Source of the DNA: Aculops lycopersici
Lineage: Eukaryota > Arthropoda > Arachnida > Trombidiformes > Eriophyidae
Direction of reading: 5' to 3'
Assembly: GCA_015350385.1 (NCBI GenBank)
Contig: WNKI01000001.1
Span: forward strand, 8,394,265-8,458,264
Length of the DNA: 64,000 nucleotides
Made by a program: the position numbers and the translations under genes. Positions 1 through 10,551 of this stretch are shown one piece after another; positions within the stretch are counted from its first letter, which is position 1, and each line of letters opens with the position of its first letter. The notes under the pieces were generated by a model. It saw only the letters and a program-made list of their open reading frames with translations, was not told the DNA's origin and did no database searches.

Positions 1-79
1 TTTTTTTCAATCCTCAATGCTTGCCAATTGCATGATGTAACTTTTTACCCATCAGTCTCGGAGGGTTTTGAGGATAAAT

Positions 80-1522
80 ATGCTTAGTGCACAAGAGCAA
101 CCGGTGACTATTATCTTGGCGTTTCTAGCCCTAGCAACAGTGGATCTCACTAATGCCTCGCCAGGAGTTGACAGGTCAATTCTCGAGGAGTTAAATGGAG
201 ATATAGACCCACTTGAGTTTAGCAATTCGGGTAACGATAAGAATTCCAGATATGTTAGCTTCGAATTGCACCCAAACATCGATTATTACGCCGGACTCTA
301 CGATCCAACCTATCATATTCAACATCAACGTCAGGCCACACAGCGAAGCTTTAAAGCCGGGACACCTGCTGCTGAGGGAAAGGGGAGGTCGAAGAAAAGA
401 AATTCCGCTCAACGAGCTGGAGTGATCAAAATTCATGCATTACAACCTAGGTTATGTGGCGGCTATCGATCGAAAACCTTTGATAAACTGAGGAATGCCT
501 ACGATTGCTCAGACAATGGCGAAGGCGACCTGCGAAGCGGTGGACAGCGGGGTAAGTCAGAGGGTGAAAAAGGAAGCAGTGGCGAGAGAAATGTGAAGGG
601 GAAGAGAAGAAGCGGAAAAGGAATTGGAAACAAGAAGGTTGGACATAAAATTAAGAAGACTCTGGGGACAAATTCAACAATGAGTCGGCTTCAAGGGAGG
701 GGACCTGTTGTTGGGAGCCAGAGAATGTCAGGTGGTTACCAAGTGCGAGCCGGCGAGTATCCCTCGTTTGTCATCTTGGATATGATGAGAGATGGTGGCA
801 AGAAGACTGTTTGTAGCGGCGCAGTTATTCATAGTAGTCTAGTTATAACTGCTGCTCACTGTTTCAAGAATATGTTTAGGATTGACCTTCGATTTGGAAT
901 GATTAATTTGAATTTGGGCGAGGTGCCTGGAGTTACACAAATGCGCAAGGGACGCCAATTTTGTGTTAGCAAAGACTTCGTGAAGCCAGGTCAAAAGTAC
1001 AAAGAGGATGTTGCGTTGATTGAATTTGGACCACCTCTTTTATATACGGATTACGTGAAACCAATTTGCTTGAGCTCTTTGAATATCAAAAATACCAGAA
1101 GAGAGCCTTGCATGGCAGTTGGTGTTGGTGAGACCAGGCGAACTAATAAGACGGACTATGATAGTCCCAAGATAGTTAAAGCCGATGTTATGGGCTATAC
1201 AACTTGCAGGTCGAGTTTGAATGAGCTTTGCGTTAGACACGCGCCGGGCTATGGGCTACCTGTGGGCCACAATTGTGGCGGCGACAGTGGCAGTCCGTTA
1301 ATTTGCAAGCGCGAGTGTCCAGGTGAAGATAAACCAAGACAGGTGCTGCAGGGAGTCATGTACGGATCAGATGGGTACACTTGCCTTCCGGATGGTTCAG
1401 TGACAAATTATTACACCGAAATGTACAAGGATCAATTTGTGATTGAGAATATGCTAATGCAGTGCGGTTTTAAGAAATCGGATCCGCCGGTTGTTTGGTG
1501 GAATCCTGTCACCTGGGGCTAG
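80..1522 (+). CDS. Secreted trypsin-fold serine protease, tandem copy 1
   Basis: 480 aa single-exon protein; I start at the first ATG (80), which gives a hydrophobic signal peptide (about residues 9-27). The first ~215 residues resemble no domain I know but are shared with the downstream copy (motif IDYYAGLYDPTYHIQ and a two-cysteine stretch around LCGGYRS...AYDC), followed by a Lys/Gly/Ser-rich linker. The peptidase S1 domain begins near RMSGGYQ, replacing the usual R|IVGG activation site. The catalytic triad is complete: His260 (TAAHC), Asp310 (EDVALIEF), Ser403 (GGDSGSP). The S1-pocket position six residues before the serine is His rather than the Asp of trypsin, so trypsin-like specificity is unlikely. 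The protein ends in a Trp-rich tail (VVWWNPVTWG). Fold and secretion are secure; substrate and pathway are unknown. Confidence 0.9.
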   Translation: MLSAQEQPVTIILAFLALATVDLTNASPGVDRSILEELNGDIDPLEFSNSGNDKNSRYVSFELHPNIDYYAGLYDPTYHIQHQRQATQRSFKAGTPAAEGKGRSKKRNSAQRAGVIKIHALQPRLCGGYRSKTFDKLRNAYDCSDNGEGDLRSGGQRGKSEGEKGSSGERNVKGKRRSGKGIGNKKVGHKIKKTLGTNSTMSRLQGRGPVVGSQRMSGGYQVRAGEYPSFVILDMMRDGGKKTVCSGAVIHSSLVITAAHCFKNMFRIDLRFGMINLNLGEVPGVTQMRKGRQFCVSKDFVKPGQKYKEDVALIEFGPPLLYTDYVKPICLSSLNIKNTRREPCMAVGVGETRRTNKTDYDSPKIVKADVMGYTTCRSSLNELCVRHAPGYGLPVGHNCGGDSGSPLICKRECPGEDKPRQVLQGVMYGSDGYTCLPDGSVTNYYTEMYKDQFVIENMLMQCGFKKSDPPVVWWNPVTWG

Positions 1523-1773
1523 CAAGTTATTATCACGTTGTTATAATTCCTCATAATTGTTAAGTGGTTAAAAAATAGCATACATACACGAAAAAGAGAT
1601 CAAGCGGTAAAATAATACCATCCTAAATTGAGTCTATTTCTGTTAGTTCTCACAGGCACACTCGTTTAAGATTTATAATTTGCACAATAATCATAAGATC
1701 TGAACTCAAATTGAACCTCAACACTCGCGATCAGCCGTACATGTATATAGCGCGCAGTTCGGCACTGGCAATC

Positions 1774-3276
1774 ATGCATAGCGCACCCAGACAACAGGTG
1801 GTTTCTGTGGCCGTGCTTCTAACGGCGACGCTGTTGGTCGCACCGACCATTACCCTCCGACTAACAACTCTCGTCTTGGGCTCGTCCATTCTAGATGATT
1901 TGAATGAAAGCCCCGAACCTGTGGAATTTTCCGACATTCTAAATGGCGGTGGCACTTATGTTAGTAGAAATTTAAGGAGAAAAATTGATTACAATGCTGG
2001 ACTCTACGAGCCAACGTATCACATTCAACAGCAAAAAGAGGAGGCTGCAAGATCTATGCGAGACGGAGATGCCACAACATCAACAAGTGCCACCCGATCT
2101 GGAGAGGGGCCTGCGCAACTACGAAGGGCAGTGATCGTTCGAATTGACGCCTTGGATAGGAATAGATGCGGCCGCTACAGGTCGTCCGTCTTCGACGATA
2201 TGGACAACGCTTACGAATGCTCGAGCCAGCGTCAGGACTTGAGGGATGGTAACGGCGGCGGCGACCCTGGGAAATCAGATAGTGGCAATGTTAGGAGAAT
2301 TAGTGGAGACAATCAGGGACGAAAGACAAGTAACAGGAAGGGGGGCAAGAAGACGAGTAATAGGAGAGGAGGAAGGAAAATTGGTGGCGGCGGCGGCACG
2401 AGAAAGGCCTCGAAGGGGAGACAGAAACCAAAATTACGGCCACCTGTTGCTGGGGCTCAAAGATTGTCAGGCGGCTACCAGGCAAGACTTTCCGAGTATC
2501 CTTCGTTTGTCTTCCTAACGTTAGATGGGTACTCAGGTGGAAGATCACATTGCGGTGGCGTCGTCATACACAGTAATCTGGTTCTCACTGCAGCCCATTG
2601 TGTCGATGAGGCAGCCGAAGTTTACTTGAACTTTGGCCAGATTAATATTGATGGCCGACGGAAGGGGATTTCGCAAGAACGAAAAGGAAGTCAAGTTTGT
2701 TTGAGCAAGTTCTTTAGCAAACCCGACTACACTAAAGATCGAGCGGCAGTAAGCGATTTGGCACTCGTTAAATTTTATCCTCCTCTCTATTATACGGACT
2801 ACGTGAAGCCAATTTGCCTCGACTCGCTGAAAACCATCAATCCGAGGCAAGTTGCTTGTATGGGCGTGGGCGCTGGTGAGGTTTATAGGGATATGGCAGG
2901 GAAGAGTGAGATGCCTCAAGTGGTTAAGGCGATGCCGATGCAATTTGAAGGCTGCAGAACATCTAGTTCATCCACACTGTGTACCGCCTATTCGCCAAAA
3001 TTCAGCAACATTAGCGGGGGCCACAGTTGCGACAACGACAGCGGCGGTCCATTGATTTGCGCTCTCAAGTGTCCAGGTGATTCGAAGAATGTCCAGGTGC
3101 TTCAGGGAATCCTGTCGGCTGGAGAGGGAGGCGCAACCTGTTTGCCCATCGGCGGGAGACAGAACGTCTACATGGAAATGTACAAGAATCGATTTGTGAT
3201 TGAGGGCATGCTAACGGATTGCGGTTTGGTCAGGAATCAGCCGGTAATTTGGTGGAACCCGGCCACTTGGGGATGA
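1774..3276 (+). CDS. Secreted trypsin-fold serine protease, tandem copy 2
   Basis: 500 aa, single exon, paralogue of the gene 250 bp upstream. Two in-frame ATGs are possible (1741 and 1774); I prefer 1774 because it places a classical signal peptide (VVSVAVLLTATLLVAP) near the N-terminus. It has the same order as copy 1: conserved N-terminal region (IDYNAGLYEPTYHIQ; RCGRYRS...AYEC), Gly/Lys/Arg-rich linker, S1 protease domain starting at RLSGGYQ, and WW tail (VIWWNPATWG). Triad residues are His275, Asp328 and Ser423. The active-site loop reads SCDNDSGGP: the oxyanion-hole glycine (chymotrypsin 193) is Asn and position 189 is His. Activity could therefore be reduced or altered although the triad is intact. 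The copies differ throughout, so the duplication is not recent. Confidence 0.9.
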   Translation: MHSAPRQQVVSVAVLLTATLLVAPTITLRLTTLVLGSSILDDLNESPEPVEFSDILNGGGTYVSRNLRRKIDYNAGLYEPTYHIQQQKEEAARSMRDGDATTSTSATRSGEGPAQLRRAVIVRIDALDRNRCGRYRSSVFDDMDNAYECSSQRQDLRDGNGGGDPGKSDSGNVRRISGDNQGRKTSNRKGGKKTSNRRGGRKIGGGGGTRKASKGRQKPKLRPPVAGAQRLSGGYQARLSEYPSFVFLTLDGYSGGRSHCGGVVIHSNLVLTAAHCVDEAAEVYLNFGQINIDGRRKGISQERKGSQVCLSKFFSKPDYTKDRAAVSDLALVKFYPPLYYTDYVKPICLDSLKTINPRQVACMGVGAGEVYRDMAGKSEMPQVVKAMPMQFEGCRTSSSSTLCTAYSPKFSNISGGHSCDNDSGGPLICALKCPGDSKNVQVLQGILSAGEGGATCLPIGGRQNVYMEMYKNRFVIEGMLTDCGLVRNQPVIWWNPATWG

Positions 3277-3295
3277 CTCGATAGCGAGAGTATCA

Positions 3296-3321
3296 CGGGA
3301 TAAATAAATGAATAAATCCCG
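3296..3321 (+). promoter_or_regulatory. Polyadenylation signals in a small hairpin, 3' of protease copy 2
   Basis: Two AATAAA hexamers (3303-3308 and 3311-3316) lie 26-40 bases after the stop codon. They are enclosed by a 6-bp inverted repeat, CGGGAT (3296-3301) and ATCCCG (3316-3321). The cleavage-signal role is inferred from the hexamers and position. Confidence 0.55.
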
Positions 3322-4832
3322 ACTCGATCCACAGGTGGAGCCACGAGTTTTAGCTAAGCGTTCCCGTTAAAATGTAATTATCATGCGAGGGAGGCTACAA
3401 TTAAATATTGAAACGAGCGGTGAAATGAGCAAACTGGCTTACAGGGGGGCGAGATCAAGACGATTACCTGGCGGCTAGTGAGAGTTGGCCGCCGCCAGGT
3501 AATTGTCCTTCCTGGCGAGCGAGCGAGCGAGCGAATGAGTGAGCGCAACCAGTACGCGCGCTCTAGTGCAAGTTTCATTGTTGTGCGAATCTCTCGCTCT
3601 CTAGTGTCTGGTTTAACAACAGAGTTGCCAGGTTGTCGTAACTGGCATGCAACAGCCACAGTTAAAGTCGCAGCCCACATTGCAAATGGCGCCAAGCGAG
3701 GAGCTTCCATTCAGTCGCTAGAAATTAGCGCGTATTTGCAAGTCGCTGGCCAACATTAAGTTGACTGGCGTCTAACCGACTCACAGAACCACCGACCCAC
3801 CGACTAACTCGACTTGATGATCGAACCTAAGCAGCACAATAATATTCCAACTCCAGCCGCCAGTTTAACCCCCACCCTCAATTTCTCGCTTAGATTCAAG
3901 GTATTAATAGCAGCCTGGAGTCGGACTCTCGCGAGCCTCTTGGTTTGTGCTAACCACCAGTAGACCGGCGGAGACTCAAGGCGAACGGCGGATTCATTTC
4001 ACCTGCTGATGATCGCGAACTGGGTGCGAGCGGGCGAGCTGGCGAGCTTACAAAGCTAGCCGCCAAGCTAGTGGGGTTAAGGCTCAATGGCATTGAGACT
4101 GTTCCTCCCTCCCTCACTTTCACTACTTCTCTCGCTGGTAGATCGCTGGCAAGCTAACACAAGCGACAAGCGACTTACCTGCCTTGTGGCAAGTCGGCAG
4201 TTGCACTTTCTATCAAAATACACTCTTCCACTTGGTTGTGATGTGAAGTGATGTGATGTGAAGTTAAGTTAAGTTAAAACTTAGTCACATCACACGGCAG
4301 CATGAAATCGAGATTCAATCTCTTCTCGTCCAACTCTCTCCCTCGCTTGTTGCTTCGCAATGGCCAATTGTGTGGAAGAGAGATGGAGATTCTCGCTTGA
4401 CATTCACGCGACAACAACTCGATATTAAAATCAACGCGTATCCCTCGAAACTTGTCGCAGCAGTATGCTCCTCATAGCGATATCTCCCTTGGTAGTGGCT
4501 CTGTTAGCTCGCCGCAACCACTTGTTGCTGCCGTCCTCCAATGGGACGGATCACATCGCGTTACTCGTCGTCGTCGCCACCTTAATGTTGTTGTTTAAAT
4601 ACAAAGAGACAGGTAGACGGACTAGCTGGCAATCTGTTCCTGGATTCTCGCTAACATACTCGCTGGCTTGTCGACTGGATCACTGACAGCGGACACACCA
4701 AGCGAGTAACTACCTGATGCCCGGCGACAGTGGTGGCGACGTGCAACTGTTGCTCACGTAGCACTATTGAAAAAACGAGAGGAGAGAAGTAAGCGCATTA
4801 ATCGGCCAGGTAGTCGGCAACCTTCGCCCTCC

Positions 4833-4835
<3 letters not shown>

Positions 4836-4867
<32 letters not shown>
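4836..4867. repeat. (CT)n microsatellite
   Basis: Uninterrupted CT dinucleotide run of about 32 bp in the non-coding region upstream of CPT1. Confidence 0.95.
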
Positions 4868-4874
<7 letters not shown>

Positions 4875-5945
4875 CTTCTCCGCACCTTTGCAAAGTACTC
4901 AGTCACTTTATTTAGAACTATCCGCCTGTTGGGCTGGCCATAGGAAGTAATGCTTTGCTTTTCTTACCTTCCCACCGATTCACCTGCTGTTGATTCCGTT
5001 GCGACGACCAAGACTGTAAACAAACGTTGAGTGGCTCAAGTTCAAAGTTTAGAATGAAAAATCGCCTTCTCTATCTTCATCTCGCCCAGTTTCTCTAAAT
5101 TTGATCAAATAGCAAGCAAGGCAAAGAGTCGGGAGGAAGTTGGCATCAGTGAGTTTTTCTCTGCTTCGTTCCTGTACCAACTATTTTGATTATACAACCA
5201 CCTAAATCCGTGCATAGAATCACTACTACTACTACTACCTCTACTACTACTCGTAGTAGTATCGCTGCCACTTGTTGAGTTTGAATCTCAAGCTCAACGC
5301 GTCCCTCTACAAACACCACTGAGCTTCTAAAGGGAAATGGATAGGATATGAGGAGAGGAGAGGAAATAAAGCATTGCTGGTGGAGTTGTTGGCCATTGAG
5401 TTTCATCTCGAGTTCATGAGGTTGGGGCGAGGAGATGACGACAAGAGAGTTGCAACGACAATCATCTAGACGCAACTAACAAAGAGTTTAGTTGAGCCTA
5501 CTAAGTCCAAATTTAGGCTGATGTTTGTTTGTGTTAGTGTTTTTGTTGTTGTTATCGTAATGAGGTTGCCGAAACACACTCTCGAAGCAAAGGTACTTAT
5601 TCTATCGATCGGTAGATACAAGCAACAGGTTGTCGCTCGCGCCAAGCGACGCTAACGCGAACGCTCAGCCCTCAATGGTGGCCTCTAGTTGGCACCATAA
5701 CTCAGAGGCCACAACCTCGCTAAAAATATCATTGACTAACGAGCTAACGGTCCTTTCAATTGTAGTGACTCTCGAGTTGCGCAATCAACTTGAGGGGAAA
5801 TTTTATACTTGGAACCGTTGGTCGTTGTTGATTTTCTTCTCGGCTCTGAATGAAAAAATATAATGCAGCATAAAACTCAACGAGTCACGAGGCGAGTCTC
5901 TAGTGGAATCGTGCGGGAGAATGAGTGAATCATGGGAATGCTGAC

Positions 5946-5975
5946 AATAATAATAATAATAATTATTATTATTAT
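5946..5975. repeat. (AAT)n/(ATT)n palindromic microsatellite
   Basis: About five AAT units are followed directly by about five ATT units, giving self-complementary 14-bp arms with almost no spacer. It could extrude as a cruciform, or arise by replication slippage. Confidence 0.9.
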
Positions 5976-6461
5976 CATTGTAATATGTAATGGACAATTA
6001 AAGACAATTGTCCTAGTCGTGTGCCAATTAGATAGAACTAGAGTCTATCAATTATAATCGAGCGCTTAGATCAAATTAGCGGCCGGATCAATCGTTATAT
6101 CGAGCGACAGACAAACAGACAAACAGGCGGACAGACAGGATAACTGGAGGCTCACTGATGGTATCTCCGAAAGAGGGGAGTTGCGTCGACATCGATATCA
6201 GTGCCAAATATCTTCTAGTTAGATCTCTGGGCTAGACTTGCGCCAATCGAGCGGCGGGAGGCCTTTTGATAATAGCGAGCTGAAGTGATTGAAAGTTCGA
6301 GTTTTTGTGGTTGTGCGCCTCGCACTCGTTGCGAGCCTCGAGAGAATGCGACGTCAACCTCAACGTCGACGTCGACGATGACGACCACGATAGGCGCAGT
6401 CTAAGCAAAGTTCGAGTTGCGTGAATATCAAAGCAACAACACATACATGCAACCCATTGAC

Positions 6462-6464
<3 letters not shown>

Positions 6465-6492
<28 letters not shown>

Positions 6493-6503
6493 TGCTGCTG
6501 CTG
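6465..6503. repeat. (TTG)n(CTG)n trinucleotide repeat
   Basis: About seven TTG units followed by six CTG units; on the minus strand a CAG/CAA tract that would read as polyglutamine. No coding context supports translation. Confidence 0.9.
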
Positions 6504-7880
6504 TGAGCGAGTGACACCGGCAGATTTTTGTGCTGTTGTTGTGTGCCAATTCATCAAGCTAGCTTGCCAGTCGCATTCGTGCAAGTACTCAATAGGAGAG
6601 ATAGAGAAGGAGTGACCGGCGAGAGGGAAGAGTTTGCTGTGTGTTTGGCCATCGCAAAAGCTAATACTTGGCCCGCTAGTGCATGTGAATGTGCGATCTC
6701 TGCTGTAGTTTGCAAAAAGTTGTTCGCGCGCAGACACGCAGAGAGTGAGCGGCGAAATACATAGACAGAGACAGAGGGAGAGGGGTAGAGAAAAGTGGCA
6801 GAGAAGAAACACGAAATTACAGGTAAGTGGCGCCAGTGGTCGCTCGCTCAGGTTGCGCGAAGCAACGATATACGAGCGAACGCAGGTAGGACGAGCGGTG
6901 GTTGTGGTGGTGGTGGTGGAGGCGGTAGAAGTGGAGGCAGCGGCGTCAGTGGGAAAGAAGGAGAAGGAGAAGAAGAAAAAGAAAGAGAAATAGAATTAAA
7001 AATAGAGAAGAAAGTTCCAAGTTCCAAGCTGAAACTCAAGAGTTCGAATCGAGTGGCAACGAGAATCGGCGCCGCTGGCTACGGCGAGCTAAGGTTTCCA
7101 AGAAAGCTGAATTCGAGGCTGCAAGTTGTGGTTTCGGTTGGCGTGGTCTTCGTTGTTGTCGTTTTTACTCTTACTGTTGTCTCTCACACCATTGAGGCTG
7201 CCATTGACTTTGGTGCTTGCAGTGGACCAACTTCAAGCCAAACCGAAGCTCCTGTCTCATTTGGTTGCGCCGGCAACGGGATCAAAAGTAGCAGCAGTGG
7301 CGACGGCGATGGTACTAGTAACCAGTGGCTACGACGAGATTACTTCAGCGGCGAGTTGGAGCATTACTACGAGAACGAGAGCACAAGAGAGACTGCGAGC
7401 AAGAAACAACAACAAACTTTGCAAGTTAATTTTTTAATCGCCGAGTGGCTCAATCACGAGCGACCATTTCCAATATCGAACTTTGAGAGGATTATATTCG
7501 ATTTCATAGTGGCCATTTTGTTTTATTGATCTTTGAATGATAAGTTAATTTTTGAAAGCTTCTAAAACTATCCTCTGGTTTTAAAACTATCCTAGTGAAT
7601 GGATGCTAATAATTGGGAGATAGATGGAAGGAAAGGTGACGCATGATTGAGAAACCAAGTGAATTTTTCCAATTGTTCACACGAGAGGGAAAGAGAGAAA
7701 GAAAACATCAAGCCAAAGAGAAGGGAACACTTCATCGTGTAGATTTTAATTCATAATTATAATTTTAATTTTAATAATTAACCAAATCAGACAAGACAAA
7801 AGGTCCGCAAAACCTACAGTTAATCTTCAAAACTATTGATAACAATCCAATCGAAGCTTAGCCAAAAGTCAACAATTAAA

Positions 7881-10274
7881 ATGGAAAAGTTTGACCAGAA
7901 CAAAGTGACCTGGGCCGAAATCGGCAAGGTCTGGCTCAAGAGCGGGGCAAGGAAATATTATAGAACTAGAAACTCCATTAGAAATGGAATGTGGCCAACT
8001 TCGGTTAATAATCTTTATATGAGTTGCATTCTCACCTATGTCCTCATGGTCACCGAACCAGATTGTTTAAATTTCCTCACACAACCTCTATGGCGATGGG
8101 CAAATTATGCCAACTCATTTAGTCCCTTCAAGACGCCGGAAATGTTTAGAGCACTACCTGTTGCTATAATTGCCTCATTTCTATTAATGTGTGTTGTTCT
8201 ATTTGTTAGACAATTGATTTTGCGAGCCCTCCTATCGTATCGCGGTTGGATGTATGTTTCACTTAGAAATCCACCGTTGAAAATTAAACTTTGGGGCTTA
8301 ATGGTGAGATTAATTAGCGGCTACCAGCCCTCACTTTACTCATTTCAACGCTCCTTGCCCAGAATGAGCGTGCCACCTGTTAAGGAGACGATCAACAAGT
8401 TGTTGGAATCAATGAAATGTATCCTAAGCGAAGAGGAGTTCAAGAAACTTGAACTGGAAGCGCGAGAATTTGAGTCCAAATTGGCACCAAAATTACAACG
8501 TCTATTAATATTGAAATCATGGCTAACACAAAACTATGTCTCTGATTGGTGGACCAAATATGTCTACCTCATGAATCGGCAACCATTGGCCAACAACTGC
8601 AACTATTACATCATGGACCAATCCTATTGGCGCGCAACAGATAGACCAGTGGCGCGCGCTGCCGCGCTCGTGGCTAACATTCTACGCTTCAAACAGCTGA
8701 TCGATCGGGAAGAGTTACCGCCACTTGTTTTGAGGGATACAATTCCCATTTGTATGGCCCAATATGAGTTATTATTCTCAACAACCCGAGTGCCAGCTAA
8801 GGAATTTGACAAACTAGTTCACTATGAAACTAGTGAATCCAAACATATTATTGTGATTGTCGATGGAGTCTACTACAAGCTCAATGTTTATGATTGCGAG
8901 AATAATCCACTCTCGTCTAAGCGACTCGAGGAGCACATTCAATATTTAGTCGAGGATGCAGAGAAGCATAGCCATTCACTAAGCAAAGAGGAAAAGACTA
9001 TATCGGGATTGACAGCTTTGGAGCGTAATGATTGGGCAGAAGTTAGGGACAAGCTGAAACTTTCAAAAGTTAACAAAGACTCGTTGCATCTGGTAGAATC
9101 GGCCATATTTTGTCTTTGGATCTTCTCCGAGGATAAACCTGTTGAGCTTAGCGATAGGGCAAGGATTGTATTCCAGGGTAACAGTGAGTACAGACTGTGG
9201 TTCGACAAATGTTTCAATGTGGTTGTTTTTGGCGATGGCCATTGCGGACTCAACTGCGAGCATACCCTATGTGATGCCCCCGCCTTTGCCCATATGTGGG
9301 AATACACCCTTTGCAAGGACGTACTCGAGTGCACTTTCGACTCTGACGGCACCTGTTTTCCGCCATTGCAAACCTATAAGCAAGCACATAGCGAGAAACC
9401 AAGGAGAATAATGTGGGATGTTAGAGGTGAAGCTCCTCTATCAAACAATGGAAACAAGACTTTACAAGCAACAACCTCAACAGATATTAGTATTGTCAAT
9501 GAGATTCAACGAGCCAATCGGCAGGCGATGGAGGCCAACGCCGATGTTGACCTGAAAATTTTCGACCACAGTGAGTGGGGTAAGGGTGCCATAAAGAAGT
9601 GTAAGATCTCACCTGATGCTTTTGTCCAGGCTGCTATCCAATTGGCTTACTTCAAGGAGAATGGAAAATTCGTACAAACTTATGAAGCCTCGATGACTCG
9701 TCTCTATCTGAATGGTCGAACTGAAACCGTTAGATCCTGTACCGAGGAATCGTGTAAATTTGTCAAGGCGATGCTAGACTCTAGTTGCAACAAAGAGATG
9801 AGAATTAAGCTATTGCAAGCAGCGGCAGATAAGCATACTATCTTGTATAAGGATGCCATGAATGGCAAAGGTATCGACAGACACCTGTTCACTCTCTATG
9901 TGGCCTCGCGCGGTTTGGGCTATGATTGTAAATTTTTGGGTGATCTTTTGCAAAGACCGTGGATCTTATCAACCAGTCAAACACCACATACACAACAGAC
10001 CAATGTACCAGACCCAAACTGGAAGAGTTTCAATGATAAACTCTGCTCAGGTGGTGGTTTTATGGCCGTGGCTGAACATGGTTACGGTGTATCCTACTTA
10101 TTCCCAAGTGACCATAGGATATTCTTTCACATCACATCGCGTCTTTCTAGTCCAGAGACAGACACTAGCAGATTTGGAAAGCTTCTCTACGATAGTCTAG
10201 ATGAAATCTTGGCTTTATTCGACGTAGACAGCAACGGTGACAGTGTGAAAAACTCGGTGGCCAAATCGGCATAA
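7881..10274 (+). CDS. CPT1: Carnitine O-palmitoyltransferase 1 (outer mitochondrial membrane)
   Basis: 797 aa, single exon, starting at the ATG at 7881. CPT1 transfers long-chain acyl groups from CoA to carnitine on the outer mitochondrial membrane, the rate-limiting entry to beta-oxidation. Two N-terminal hydrophobic segments (around residues 45-60 and 88-115) match the CPT1 membrane hairpin that separates CPT1 from CPT2. The carnitine acyltransferase domain follows: YLMNRQPLANNCNYYIMD, the catalytic His461 in GLNCEHTLCDAPAFAHMWEY (human CPT1A His473), the STSQTP motif, and the C-terminal GGGF.AVAEHGYGVSY and SSPETD signatures. Length is close to the usual 770-800 aa. An AATAAA lies at 10546. 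In vertebrates the N-terminus mediates malonyl-CoA inhibition; whether that applies here cannot be told from sequence. Confidence 0.97.
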   Translation: MEKFDQNKVTWAEIGKVWLKSGARKYYRTRNSIRNGMWPTSVNNLYMSCILTYVLMVTEPDCLNFLTQPLWRWANYANSFSPFKTPEMFRALPVAIIASFLLMCVVLFVRQLILRALLSYRGWMYVSLRNPPLKIKLWGLMVRLISGYQPSLYSFQRSLPRMSVPPVKETINKLLESMKCILSEEEFKKLELEAREFESKLAPKLQRLLILKSWLTQNYVSDWWTKYVYLMNRQPLANNCNYYIMDQSYWRATDRPVARAAALVANILRFKQLIDREELPPLVLRDTIPICMAQYELLFSTTRVPAKEFDKLVHYETSESKHIIVIVDGVYYKLNVYDCENNPLSSKRLEEHIQYLVEDAEKHSHSLSKEEKTISGLTALERNDWAEVRDKLKLSKVNKDSLHLVESAIFCLWIFSEDKPVELSDRARIVFQGNSEYRLWFDKCFNVVVFGDGHCGLNCEHTLCDAPAFAHMWEYTLCKDVLECTFDSDGTCFPPLQTYKQAHSEKPRRIMWDVRGEAPLSNNGNKTLQATTSTDISIVNEIQRANRQAMEANADVDLKIFDHSEWGKGAIKKCKISPDAFVQAAIQLAYFKENGKFVQTYEASMTRLYLNGRTETVRSCTEESCKFVKAMLDSSCNKEMRIKLLQAAADKHTILYKDAMNGKGIDRHLFTLYVASRGLGYDCKFLGDLLQRPWILSTSQTPHTQQTNVPDPNWKSFNDKLCSGGGFMAVAEHGYGVSYLFPSDHRIFFHITSRLSSPETDTSRFGKLLYDSLDEILALFDVDSNGDSVKNSVAKSA

Positions 10275-10545
10275 GTTGATATTCTTCCGAACCACAATCA
10301 ATCATTTAACCTTCTCACTTGATTTAGAGACACTAAGGGGGTTGAGTTGAATATGTATCCTATAAGAAATCAATGCTCATTTTTAAAAAGGAGTCACAGT
10401 ATCAGTATACTTAAACAGTCGTTGCACATAATCTTAAGCAGAATGGCGACCTACTATTAGTGATAGAAAACGGAAACCAAGACAAAAATTAGCTCAAACA
10501 AAAAAGTATCATCTTGAGAGAGAAAATCTTCAAGATTATTTAGTA

Positions 10546-10551
10546 ATAAAT
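10546..10551 (+). promoter_or_regulatory. Polyadenylation signal, CPT1
   Basis: AATAAA about 270 bases after the CPT1 stop; the nearest canonical hexamer on the plus strand. Confidence 0.5.

Larger units (their letters stand above)
3322..7880. other. Long non-coding stretch upstream of CPT1
   Basis: 4.5 kb with no open frame that starts at ATG and resembles a protein. It contains many short repeats (GAGC/CTCGC tracts, CT, TAC, AAT, CAG runs). The longest frame (6795-7529) opens with GTG, has no ATG and is composition-driven. A good splice donor (acag|gtaagt, intron from 6823) and an acceptor (cctacag, ending 7819) could define a 5'-UTR intron of CPT1; this is inference. Promoter elements for CPT1 presumably lie here but none can be pinned down. 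Confidence 0.5.

Noticed and set aside
7040..7060. tRNA B-box-like GTTCGAATC
   Set aside because: No matching A box, acceptor stem or anticodon loop around it.
6795..7529. 244-codon open frame with a hydrophobic stretch
   Set aside because: Begins at GTG, contains no ATG, is Gly- and Glu-rich from simple repeats, and overlaps a likely 5'-UTR intron. No domain recognised.
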